DNA of 64,000 nucleotides, from the NCBI RefSeq assembly GCF_023845585.1, contig NZ_JAMQHS010000004.1, positions 1 to 64,000 on the forward strand. Reading direction: 5' to 3'. Within the stretch, counting starts at the first letter, position 1. Each line of letters starts with the position of its first letter. Positions 56,797 through 64,000 of this stretch are shown here, one piece after another. A program made the translations under genes and the position numbers. This stretch comes from Clostridium sp. CMCC3677 (lineage in GTDB: Bacteria > Bacillota > Clostridia > Clostridiales > Clostridiaceae). The notes under the pieces were generated by a model that had not been told where the DNA came from, did no database searches, and saw only the letters and a list, made by a program, of their open reading frames with translations.

Positions 56797-58239
56797 TTAA
56801 CCTCTTGCTCTATCACATTTAAGCTTTTTACCTTTAATAGTAGCTGTCTTTAGTCCATTTATTACAGTCTTACCTTTTCCATTTAATATATCTACATATG
56901 AAGCTAAATCTTGAACATCTATTATTCCAATGTCTTCACCAGTTACTCCTGGTATTTTAGTTACAGCTCCAACTATATCCCCTGGACGAATTTTCTTTTT
57001 CTTACCACCATTTAGATATATCTTCATTATATCTTTATTTACAGCATTACTCTTTTCCTTTTTCTTTTTTGGTTTGCTCTTTAATACTTCCATTGCTTTT
57101 TCTGTGCAATTAATTATCTCTTCTTTGCTTGGAAGATTTTTAACTTCTAGTTTAAAACCTATGTATTCTTCAATTTCATTTAAATATCTATCTCCAGAAT
57201 CTTTGCAAAAAGTTAAGGCTACTCCTTTAGCTCCTGCACGTCCTGTTCTTCCTATTCTATGTACATATGCTTCTTTTTCAACTGGAATATCATAGTTTAT
57301 AACATGTGTAATTCCCTCTATATCTATACCTCTTGAAGCTATATCTGTTGCTACTAAAATTCTAAAGTCACCTCTTCTAAATTGCTCCATAGTATCAAGT
57401 CTGTCTTTTTGCATCATTCCACCATGTATCTTATTAGTTGAATAACCCTTTTTATTTAAATATTCATGTACTGTATCAACATTTTCTTTTGTTCTACAAA
57501 ATACAACTGAAGTTTCTGGCATTTCAGATATAAGTATATTATTTAATAAATCTAGTTTTTCGTTATATCCCACATGATAAGCATAGTGACTTACATTATC
57601 GCTTGTTAAATTTTGAGATTTAATTGCTATATCAATTGGTCTATTCATATGTTTGTCACATAAGTTTTTTATTTCATCAGGTATAGTTGCAGAAAATAAT
57701 AATGTTACTCTTTTCTTTGGTATTCTTCTTATTATAGCTTCTACTTGTTTTATGAATCCCATATTAAGCATTTCATCTGCTTCATCTATAACAAAATAAT
57801 TTATCTTTGACACATCAAGGCTTCCTCTATCTATATGATCTAATACTCTACCTGGAGTACCAACAACTATATGTGTTTTTTGCTTTAATTTTCTTTCTTG
57901 ATCCATTATTGATTGCTTTCCAAAAATAGGTACACAATTAATTCTTTTATATCTTCCTATATTAGATATATCTTCACTAATTTGAACTGCTAATTCTCTT
58001 GTTGGTGCTAATACTAACACTTGAGGTTTATTTTCATCCCAGTCTATTTTTTCACATAATGGAATACCAAAAGACGCTGTCTTTCCACTTCCTGTTTGAG
58101 ATTTTACAACTAAATCCTTATTTCTAAGTATTTCTGGTATTGCTTTCTCTTGAACCTCTGATGGAGTCTTATATCCTAAATTATCTATTGCTTTTAGCAA
58201 TTCACCACTTAACTCAAATTTATTAAATTCTTTGCTCAT
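56797..58239 (-). CDS. DEAD-box RNA helicase with DbpA-type RNA-binding domain
   Basis: 480 residues. Q-motif GYKTPSEVQEKAIPEI, motif I SQTGSGKTASFG, motif II VIDEADEMLNMG, motif III FSATIP, motif VI HRIGRTGRAG. The C-terminal 75 residues (KIYLNGGKKKKIRPGDIVGA, GEDIGIIDVQDLASYVDILN) form the DbpA/CsdA RNA-binding domain that in DbpA recognises 23S rRNA helix 92. Probable role in ribosome assembly or cold adaptation. A truncated duplicate of this C-terminal domain survives at 37120-37240. RBS AAAGGAG. Confidence 0.93.
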   Translation of the reverse strand: MSKEFNKFELSGELLKAIDNLGYKTPSEVQEKAIPEILRNKDLVVKSQTGSGKTASFGIPLCEKIDWDENKPQVLVLAPTRELAVQISEDISNIGRYKRINCVPIFGKQSIMDQERKLKQKTHIVVGTPGRVLDHIDRGSLDVSKINYFVIDEADEMLNMGFIKQVEAIIRRIPKKRVTLLFSATIPDEIKNLCDKHMNRPIDIAIKSQNLTSDNVSHYAYHVGYNEKLDLLNNILISEMPETSVVFCRTKENVDTVHEYLNKKGYSTNKIHGGMMQKDRLDTMEQFRRGDFRILVATDIASRGIDIEGITHVINYDIPVEKEAYVHRIGRTGRAGAKGVALTFCKDSGDRYLNEIEEYIGFKLEVKNLPSKEEIINCTEKAMEVLKSKPKKKKEKSNAVNKDIMKIYLNGGKKKKIRPGDIVGAVTKIPGVTGEDIGIIDVQDLASYVDILNGKGKTVINGLKTATIKGKKLKCDRARG

Positions 58240-58413
58240 CCTTTAATTGTCTCCTTTATTTATCTTAATTAAACATATTTTTCTTTTGCACTATGTTTAT
58301 TTTATCCCATAATTAATATAGTATTTTCAATACAAAATAATTTATTATAATCATCTTATTATGAAATAAACTATTTTTTAATTGCTTATTATAATTTTAT
58401 ATTAGACATAAGG

Positions 58414-58515
58414 TAAAATAGGACTATACTTAATTGTTAGTCTTCTTAAGTTCAATTGCTTTATCCAATTTGCTTATACATATATTAGTAATCTTTTTAA
58501 ATACAGCCTAAAATT
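58414..58515. repeat. Intergenic repeat family, copy 3
   Basis: Nearly full-length second copy of the 41-140 repeat: TAAAATAGGACTATACTTAA, CTTAAGTTCAATT, AATTTGCTTATACATATAT and CAGCCTAAAATTT. It sits between two divergent helicase genes. Confidence 0.6.
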
Positions 58516-58627
58516 TATCTAACTCTATGATTATATACTACAAATACAAGTTTAACTAGAAAAATACATATATTAAGTATATAATTAAGCATACTAATAT
58601 TTAAAAACAAAGGAGAATTTTTATAAT

Positions 58628-59776
58628 ATGACAAAATCATTAAACGATTTAAATTTAAGTTCAGATATAATAAGTGCATTAGAAAAGCAAAATATAACTG
58701 CTCCAACTGAAATTCAAAGTTTAGTTATAAATGAAGCTTTAGAAAATAAAGACATAATGGGAGAATCATTTACTGGAAGTGGTAAAACTTTAGCTTATCT
58801 TCTTCCTATATTTGAAAGAATAAATACTGAAACTAAAGATATTCAAGCAATAATTTTAGCACCAACTCATGAATTAGTTATGCAAATAGAGGCGCAAATT
58901 AAGTTGCTTTCAGATAACTCTGGAATAAACGTTAAATCACTTGGAATAATCGGTGATGTTAATATAAATAATCAAATTAAAAAGCTTAAAGAAGTTAAGC
59001 CTCATATAATAGTTGGATCAACTGGTAGAGTTCTTGATCTTATAAGAAAGAAAAAGATCACTGCTCATACTATAAAAACTATTGTTATTGATGAAGTTGA
59101 CAATTTATTGGATCCAAAGAGAGCTCAAATTGTTAAAGACATAATTAAAACAACTATGAGAGATAGACAATTAATGGCCTTTTCTGCTTCTATTACTCCT
59201 GAAATAGTTGATTCATTAAAGGAATTAATGAAAGATCCTTTAATAGTTAAATCACAAGGTAAATCTTCAATTAACCCTAACATTTCACATGTGTATGTAA
59301 AATGTGATAGAAGAGATAAATTTGAAGTACTTAGAAAAATAATATCAGCTGAAGATCCAAAAAGAGCATTAATATTTGTTAATGATAATAAAGATATTGA
59401 ATTAACATCTTTAAAACTTAATTATCATAATAGAGAATGTTTTGCTATGAGTGGAAGTATTTCTAAAGAAGAAAGAAAAAATGCTATTGATAGCTTTAAA
59501 ACAGGTAAAATCAAAATATTAGTTTCTTCAGATGTATCTGCTAGAGGTCTTGATATTACTGATATTACTCATGTATTTAATTTAGATCTTCCATTAAAAC
59601 TTGATGAGTACTTACATAGATCTGGTAGAACTGCTAGAGGTAATGCAAAAGGTACTTCTATCTGTATAGTTACTGATAAACAAATGAACATAATAAAAAA
59701 ATATGAAAAAGCATTTAATGTAGAATTCCAAGAAAAAATTATTTCTAATGGAGTACTTAAAAATAAAGATAAGTAA
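58628..59776 (+). CDS. DEAD-box RNA helicase, short form
   Basis: 382 residues, only the two RecA-like domains. Motifs: Q-motif APTEIQSLVINEAL, motif I SFTGSGKTLAYL, motif II VIDEVDNLLD (DEVD rather than DEAD), motif III FSASIT, motif VI HRSGRTARG. It lacks any C-terminal RNA-binding extension. The DEVD variant is found in a minority group of these helicases and should still bind Mg-ATP. It is divergent from the longer helicase. RBS AAAGGAG. Confidence 0.92.
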   Translation: MTKSLNDLNLSSDIISALEKQNITAPTEIQSLVINEALENKDIMGESFTGSGKTLAYLLPIFERINTETKDIQAIILAPTHELVMQIEAQIKLLSDNSGINVKSLGIIGDVNINNQIKKLKEVKPHIIVGSTGRVLDLIRKKKITAHTIKTIVIDEVDNLLDPKRAQIVKDIIKTTMRDRQLMAFSASITPEIVDSLKELMKDPLIVKSQGKSSINPNISHVYVKCDRRDKFEVLRKIISAEDPKRALIFVNDNKDIELTSLKLNYHNRECFAMSGSISKEERKNAIDSFKTGKIKILVSSDVSARGLDITDITHVFNLDLPLKLDEYLHRSGRTARGNAKGTSICIVTDKQMNIIKKYEKAFNVEFQEKIISNGVLKNKDK

Positions 59777-59829
59777 TTTATTTCTTTCATTAATTAGACT
59801 AGACTTTTAAATATAATTTATTATAAATT

Positions 59830-59873
59830 AAAAAGATTACTTAATACAAACCCATTAATTAAGTAATCTTTTT
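59830..59873. terminator. Bidirectional terminator between convergent genes
   Basis: AAAAAGATTACTTAAT, loop, ATTAAGTAATCTTTTT serves both the short helicase (+) and the small gene at 59887-60096 (-). Confidence 0.88.
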
Positions 59874-59886
59874 AATCATATTTAAA

Positions 59887-60096
59887 TTATCTCCTATTTT
59901 TATACCAAATTATTTTATTAGTATAAAACCATACATCACCATCTTCGTATACATTTTCTTTAAGTGCTGGCACATCTTTTTCTTCAAACTCATTTAATAT
60001 ATTTAGATTTTTTACTGATAATTCTTCTTTTCCAAAGTATGTGACTTTTCCTGCATACACCACTCCGTCTACTGTTTTAAAAATTATATCATTCAT
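59887..60096 (-). CDS. Small hypothetical protein
   Basis: 69 residues, beta-rich (DIIFKTVDGVVYAGKVTYFG, EDGDVWFYTNKIIWYKNRR). The pattern of short strands ending WFYTNKIIW looks like a small beta-barrel (SH3- or Sm-like) fold. Strong RBS GGGGAGG. It ends in a bidirectional terminator. Function unknown. Confidence 0.6.
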   Translation of the reverse strand: MNDIIFKTVDGVVYAGKVTYFGKEELSVKNLNILNEFEEKDVPALKENVYEDGDVWFYTNKIIWYKNRR

Positions 60097-60296
60097 TAAT
60101 TTACCTCCCCTTTATCCCTAATAATATACTTCTATAGCAAAACTTAATATCCCTTTAAATAGAATTAAATATCCTGCAAAAAAGTTTATCAATATCCATT
60201 TTGCTTAAATTAATATCTTATTTACACAAATTTATTATTAATATATAATTTACCACATAGCAAAAAATACATAACTTAAAGGGGGACTTGATTCAT

Positions 60297-61205
60297 ATGA
60301 ATAATAAAAAGTTATCATTAAACTTTTTAGCGTTTTTTACAATAGTAGTTTGGGGTACTACTTTTGTATCTACTAAAGTATTACTTAGTAATTTCACTCC
60401 AGCAGAAATAATGTTTCTTAGATTTTTAATAGCATATATTATGCTTTTACTAATTCATCCCAAATTTCATAAAATAACATCAATAAAAGAAGAATCTTTA
60501 TTTTTGCTTGCTGGAATCACTGGAGGATCTTTATATTTTATTACTGAAAATTCTGCATTAATTTATTCTCTTACATCTAATGTAGCATTAATTCTTGCTA
60601 CTGCTCCAATTTTAACAGCATTTATGGCACACTTTTTTTCCAAAGGAGAAAATTTAAATAAAAATTTATTTATTGGATTTATAATTGCAATTTTAGGTGT
60701 ATTTTTAGTTATCTTTAATGGAAATTTTATATTAAAATTAAATCCAATTGGAGATATTTTAGCTTTATCTGCTGCATTATGTTGGGCTGTTTATTCAGTA
60801 ACTTTAAAAAAAATTAGTGGTAAGTACAACTACATATATATAACTAGAAAAATATTTTTTTATGCATTATTAACTATATTGCCATTTATATTGTTTTCAT
60901 CATCTAGTAATATAAATACCATGTCATTATCGCAACCAAAAATAATATTCAATTTGTTATTTCTAGGAGTAATAGCGTCTGGAATATGCTACGTTGTTTG
61001 GAATTATACAGTTGATAATTTAGGAATTATTAAAACTAATAATTACATTTATTTAATACCAGCTGTTACAATGATAGCTTCTTTCTTTATATTAAATGAA
61101 AGTCTTACTCTATACTCTACTTTTGGTGCAATATTAGTATTACTTGGGGTTTATGTTTCAGAAAATGGATTTAAACTACTTAAATTTAAGCAAAGATTAC
61201 ATTAA
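60297..61205 (+). CDS. EamA-family (DMT superfamily) transporter
   Basis: About 302 residues, ten membrane spans formed by two EamA repeats. Typical text: WGTTFVSTKVLLSNFTPAEI, FLRFLIAYIMLLLIHP, ALCWAVYSVTLKKISGKYN, and LGVYVSENG at the end. The frame is open from a TTG at 60288, but the RBS AAGGGGGA places the start at the ATG at 60297. Exports or imports small metabolites, substrate unknown. It stands alone. Confidence 0.88.
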   Translation: MNNKKLSLNFLAFFTIVVWGTTFVSTKVLLSNFTPAEIMFLRFLIAYIMLLLIHPKFHKITSIKEESLFLLAGITGGSLYFITENSALIYSLTSNVALILATAPILTAFMAHFFSKGENLNKNLFIGFIIAILGVFLVIFNGNFILKLNPIGDILALSAALCWAVYSVTLKKISGKYNYIYITRKIFFYALLTILPFILFSSSSNINTMSLSQPKIIFNLLFLGVIASGICYVVWNYTVDNLGIIKTNNYIYLIPAVTMIASFFILNESLTLYSTFGAILVLLGVYVSENGFKLLKFKQRLH

Positions 61206-61336
61206 AATTTAATCTTTATTAAGATTCTATTACTTTACTTTTATTAAAAATAAATAGTGATATAATATTCTACAAAGAACAAATTTTACTATGTAAATAT
61301 AGGGAAATTTTTTAATATCTTAGGAGGAAGACGCTC

Positions 61337-61891
61337 ATGAAAAAAAAATTTATTAAATTATCAGTAATTTCACTACTATGTATTATAACATTAGTATCAT
61401 GTGGAAAGCCTAATAATACTAATAACGATACTAATAACACTACTGAACAAACTCAAAATGAAAATGCTAATTCAACTCTACCAGGAAATGTTGAATCTTC
61501 TACTGCAGAAGTAAAGAAGGTTGTTAGTATAGATGATTTAAAAGATAAGGATCAAAATGCTATTAAAAAAGTTTTAGGAAATCCTAAAAGCACAGATGGT
61601 GATAAAGTTACTTATGAAAAAGATGACTATACTTTTGAAATAACTTACGTTGATTCTAAATCTGCAATTATTAAAATTATACCAATAAAAGAACTAAAAT
61701 ATCCTAATGATGGTATTAACATCTTAAATGTATTAGGCATTAGTGCTCAAACACCAGATGTAACTGCACCTATTGGTCTAGTTTGGAATAATAAATTTAA
61801 TACTTATAAAATAACAGTAGCATCAGATGCTAGTGTAGAAAATAAACTTAGTTATATTGAAATTATATTAGATGAAAAATACGCTCAATAG
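61337..61891 (+). CDS. Lipoprotein, unknown
   Basis: 184 residues. Signal peptide KKKFIKLSVISLLCIITLVS with Cys at the lipobox (LVSC, about residue 22), then an Asn/Thr-rich linker (NNTNNDTNNTTEQTQ) and a globular part (about 65-184: KDQNAIKKVLGNPKSTDGDK, YTFEITYVDSKSAIIKIIPI). It is displayed on the outside of the membrane. The linker of low complexity is typical of Clostridium lipoproteins. Strong RBS AGGAGG. No enzyme motif. Confidence 0.8.
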   Translation: MKKKFIKLSVISLLCIITLVSCGKPNNTNNDTNNTTEQTQNENANSTLPGNVESSTAEVKKVVSIDDLKDKDQNAIKKVLGNPKSTDGDKVTYEKDDYTFEITYVDSKSAIIKIIPIKELKYPNDGINILNVLGISAQTPDVTAPIGLVWNNKFNTYKITVASDASVENKLSYIEIILDEKYAQ

Positions 61892-61927
61892 TTAAAAAAT
61901 GTTTTGAATTAAATATACTATAAAAAC

Positions 61928-61973
61928 TATCGGATAATAGGTGTAATATTTATGCTTATATCCGATATTTTAT
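61928..61973 (+). terminator. Terminator after the lipoprotein gene
   Basis: ATCGGATAATA, loop, TATATCCGATATTTTA, 37 bp after the stop codon. The T-run is interrupted. The remaining bases to 62114 are AT-rich promoter sequence. Confidence 0.6.
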
Positions 61974-62114
61974 GTTTATTATAAAATTCGTTCTATTTTA
62001 GAGGTATTTCATGTATATTTATACATATTCAATTTGAAACTTTTTATATTTTTATTATATAATAATATAAATATATAAATTATTATATATATTATCGAAT
62101 AAAGAGGGGTACAA

Positions 62115-62513
62115 ATGATAAAATGGGACGATAGCTATAATATTGGCATTGAGACTATAGATGAACAACACAAATATTTATTTAAACTATGTAGAGATTT
62201 AGAAATCCTACTTGCAACTCCAAATGTAATTTATAAAGTAGATGATGCAATTAAAATTGTATGTGATTTTCGAAATTATGTAACTTATCATTTCTATTAT
62301 GAAGAAATGTACTTTGGCATGGTACATTATGCTTATCTAGCAGATCATATTGCTGATCATAAAGCATTTAAGAAGCAAATCTTAGATATTAATGTATCTA
62401 ATTTTTATAAAGAAAACTACGATGAATTACAAACATTAATTAACTTTTTATATGGTTGGATTTTTGATCATATAACTAAGAAAGATATTACCTTAAAAAC
62501 TTTAGTTGAGTAA
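62115..62513 (+). CDS. Bacteriohemerythrin
   Basis: 132 residues, the standard single-domain hemerythrin length. Iron ligands: His in IDEQHKYLF, His and Glu in YVTYHFYYEEMYF, His in HIADHKAF, and His/Asp at WIFDHITKKD. It binds oxygen at a di-iron site; in anaerobes it probably scavenges or senses oxygen. Typical start KWDDSYNIGIETID. RBS GAGGGG precedes ATG. Single gene with its own terminator. Confidence 0.92.
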   Translation: MIKWDDSYNIGIETIDEQHKYLFKLCRDLEILLATPNVIYKVDDAIKIVCDFRNYVTYHFYYEEMYFGMVHYAYLADHIADHKAFKKQILDINVSNFYKENYDELQTLINFLYGWIFDHITKKDITLKTLVE

Positions 62514-62522
62514 AAGATTAAA

Positions 62523-62566
62523 GTGGCTGTTTTCATTAAATTCATATGAAAACAGCCATATTTTTT
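62523..62566 (+). terminator. Terminator between hemerythrin and permease genes
   Basis: GTGGCTGTTTTCAT, loop, ATGAAAACAGCCATATTTTTT, 9 bp after the hemerythrin stop codon. Confidence 0.85.
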
Positions 62567-62614
62567 AACTCTACCCTTTCCCCCTCAACTTATCTTGATT
62601 AACTTCTATTATTG

Positions 62615-63619
62615 TTATAATCCTGCCAATAAAAATACGCTTGAAACCAATATAACAACTGATACTATTGTAATAGATAACTTTATTACAAATTCCTTTC
62701 TAAATGTTCCAAATAACATAATTAGATTTTTCATGTCTAACATAGCCCCAAATATTAAAAAGGCTACTACACTACAAAAAGGATATTGATTTAATAAATT
62801 TTTACCAATAAACGCATCAACTTCCGAACATAAAGATAATAGAAATGAAAGCAACATCATAAATATTATAGATAGCATCTTTCCATTTGATATATTATCA
62901 AATATACTGGTTGGAACCAATACTTGAAATGCAGTTGCCAAAAATGCTCCAATTATAAGGTACTTCATAATATCTAAAAATTCTTTTATAGAATGCTCTA
63001 AAAGTAATTTAAACTTATTTCCATCACATTTCATCATTCCATTATCATTACATCCGCAATTACAATATGATTTATTGTCTATTAATCTGTCCATCAATAA
63101 ATATTGTCTTCTGCCTTGAAGCAAGGTCATTATAACTCCTATAAGAATTGCTCCAACAAATCCGCCCACCGTTCTTGCTATTACCATAGATATGTTATCA
63201 TTAAACGCTGTATATGTTGACATTATTACAATTGGATTTATTAAAGGCACAGCCATCATAAATGTCATTGCAAATCCAAGAGGCACTCCTTTTTTAATTA
63301 AGGCTCTTGTTATAGGAATTATTGCACATTCACATATTGGAAATATAAGACCTATTAATGCTGCACCAAAATATCCTACAATATTATTTTTAGGAATACA
63401 CTTACGTATAGTTTCATTTGATATATATATTTGCATCACACCTGAAATTATCGCTCCTAAAACAATAAAAGGAGTTGAATCCATCATTATGTCTATAAAT
63501 GTACTAAAAAATTTTTCCATTATATTTTTATCATACATATCTAATTTATATAATCCTATAATAATTAAAAATATGATAAATGATATTATTAAAAAATTTC
63601 TATTTTTTTTATTTTTCAC
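62615..63619 (-). CDS. DUF318/PF03773-type permease with cysteine-rich loop
   Basis: 334 residues, about eight spans. Blocks: DSTPFIVLGAIISGVMQIYI, GLIFPICECAIIPITRALI, GVPLGFAMTFMMAVPLINPI, then SLCSEVDAFIGKN. These are typical of the PF03773 permease family (linked to thiol-dependent metal or metalloid export). A cytosolic loop around residues 185-200 reads YCNCGCNDNGMMKC, a likely metal-binding patch. The GTG at 63619 follows AAGGAG and overlaps the end of the CobW-like gene by 11 bp. Substrate unproven; metal or metalloid is the best guess. Confidence 0.85.
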   Translation of the reverse strand: MKNKKNRNFLIISFIIFLIIIGLYKLDMYDKNIMEKFFSTFIDIMMDSTPFIVLGAIISGVMQIYISNETIRKCIPKNNIVGYFGAALIGLIFPICECAIIPITRALIKKGVPLGFAMTFMMAVPLINPIVIMSTYTAFNDNISMVIARTVGGFVGAILIGVIMTLLQGRRQYLLMDRLIDNKSYCNCGCNDNGMMKCDGNKFKLLLEHSIKEFLDIMKYLIIGAFLATAFQVLVPTSIFDNISNGKMLSIIFMMLLSFLLSLCSEVDAFIGKNLLNQYPFCSVVAFLIFGAMLDMKNLIMLFGTFRKEFVIKLSITIVSVVILVSSVFLLAGL

Positions 63620-64000
63620 TCTCTTTTCTCCTTAAATGTTTTGTGGAATTATTTATCTTAACTTTTATCTTTTTAAAAAAAGTATTATCTAATATTTGAC
63701 TTTCTCTAAGCAATGAATTAAATCCCCCTTTATTTTCTGATTCCAATATATATGCTGATGGATTTATATTTTTTAACATATTTTTAGTACTTTCTATATC
63801 TTCTTTATTACAATTCTTAGTATTATTCAAAATCATTAAATTTGAAAGTTCAATAAATGGAACTAAAAAGTTACCCATATTTTGCACATATGATCTTAAA
63901 CTTTTAGTATCACCAATAAAATATATCCTATCTAAACTAATGTTATTTTTATATATCTTTTTATCTATTATTTTAAATAAATCTTCTAAATTGTAAGTTC
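63609..64000 (-). CDS. CobW/P47K-type GTPase, partial (runs off the window)
   Basis: The last 130 codons are visible and the frame is open through the window end. Text such as LDRIYFIGDTKSLRSYVQNM, PFIELSNLMILNNTK and TKNMLKNINPSAYI has the CobW/COG0523 pattern (the usual NKxD base-specificity motif becomes LNNTK), followed by a short basic C-terminus. COG0523 GTPases act as metal chaperones or insertases. It overlaps the permease start by 11 bp, so the two form a metal-handling operon. The N-terminal P-loop is outside the window. Confidence 0.65.
   Translation of the reverse strand, partial: TYNLEDLFKIIDKKIYKNNISLDRIYFIGDTKSLRSYVQNMGNFLVPFIELSNLMILNNTKNCNKEDIESTKNMLKNINPSAYILESENKGGFNSLLRESQILDNTFFKKIKVKINNSTKHLRRKESEK

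Overview
The window is very AT-rich, with strong GGAGG ribosome binding sites, U-rich hairpin terminators and many riboswitch leaders. Its gene set (lactate oxidation with Etf, butyryl-CoA-type dehydrogenase, mannose PTS with ManO, B12 uptake) points to a saccharolytic, butyrate-forming Clostridium of the C. butyricum / C. beijerinckii type. The species assignment is an inference; there is no rRNA or tRNA in the window.

Layout. 0-4 kb: a B12-riboswitch-controlled cobalamin ABC importer (btuF-btuC-btuD) followed by a Dph6-like PP-loop ATPase. 4-11 kb: a choline-kinase-like phosphotransferase, a tandem glycine riboswitch that now fronts a broken Na+/alanine symporter plus an APC permease, a glutamate/dicarboxylate symporter, and asparagine synthetase behind a T-box whose apparent specifier is AAC (Asn). 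11-13 kb: adenine deaminase behind an adenine-type purine riboswitch with ON architecture. 13-20.5 kb: an accessory stretch with a 653-residue glycine-zipper membrane protein, a WYL-domain regulator, a small membrane protein and a 1119-residue helical-repeat protein. 20.6-24.3 kb: mannose-family PTS operon with ManO and a CcpA-type promoter. 24.6-33.5 kb: orphan genes, an ABC-F ATPase with a leader attenuator, IS and Rpn debris, a MATE exporter with its TetR regulator and duplicated operators, and an alpha/beta hydrolase with a second TetR. 33.7-44 kb: an old-yellow-enzyme reductase with a MerR regulator, a katG/helicase pseudogene scar, then the lactate operon etfB-etfA-lctP-lctD-acd. 44.3-55.4 kb: a defence-island-like segment opened by an IS66 transposase scrap. 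55.6-64 kb: housekeeping and core genes (map, two divergent DEAD-box helicases, EamA transporter, lipoprotein, hemerythrin, a metal-type permease and a CobW-like GTPase that runs off the end).

The most unusual locus is the three-gene unit at 46134-49904. It encodes a small protein with a possible winged helix, a divergent ThiC (radical-SAM HMP-P synthase) homologue, and a protein with a death-like effector-associated domain fused to a trypsin-like protease. It sits beside an Avs-like STAND NTPase with an N-terminal PD-(D/E)XK nuclease-like domain, and both modules are bracketed by copies of one short palindromic element. I read this as two adjacent anti-phage modules, one of them using an enzyme fold not usually associated with immunity.

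Regulatory logic is easy to see in this window: cobalamin, glycine, adenine and uncharged tRNA-Asn each control their matching transporter or enzyme, and a shared TTGGTnnnACCwA box links the lactate genes and the flavin reductase.
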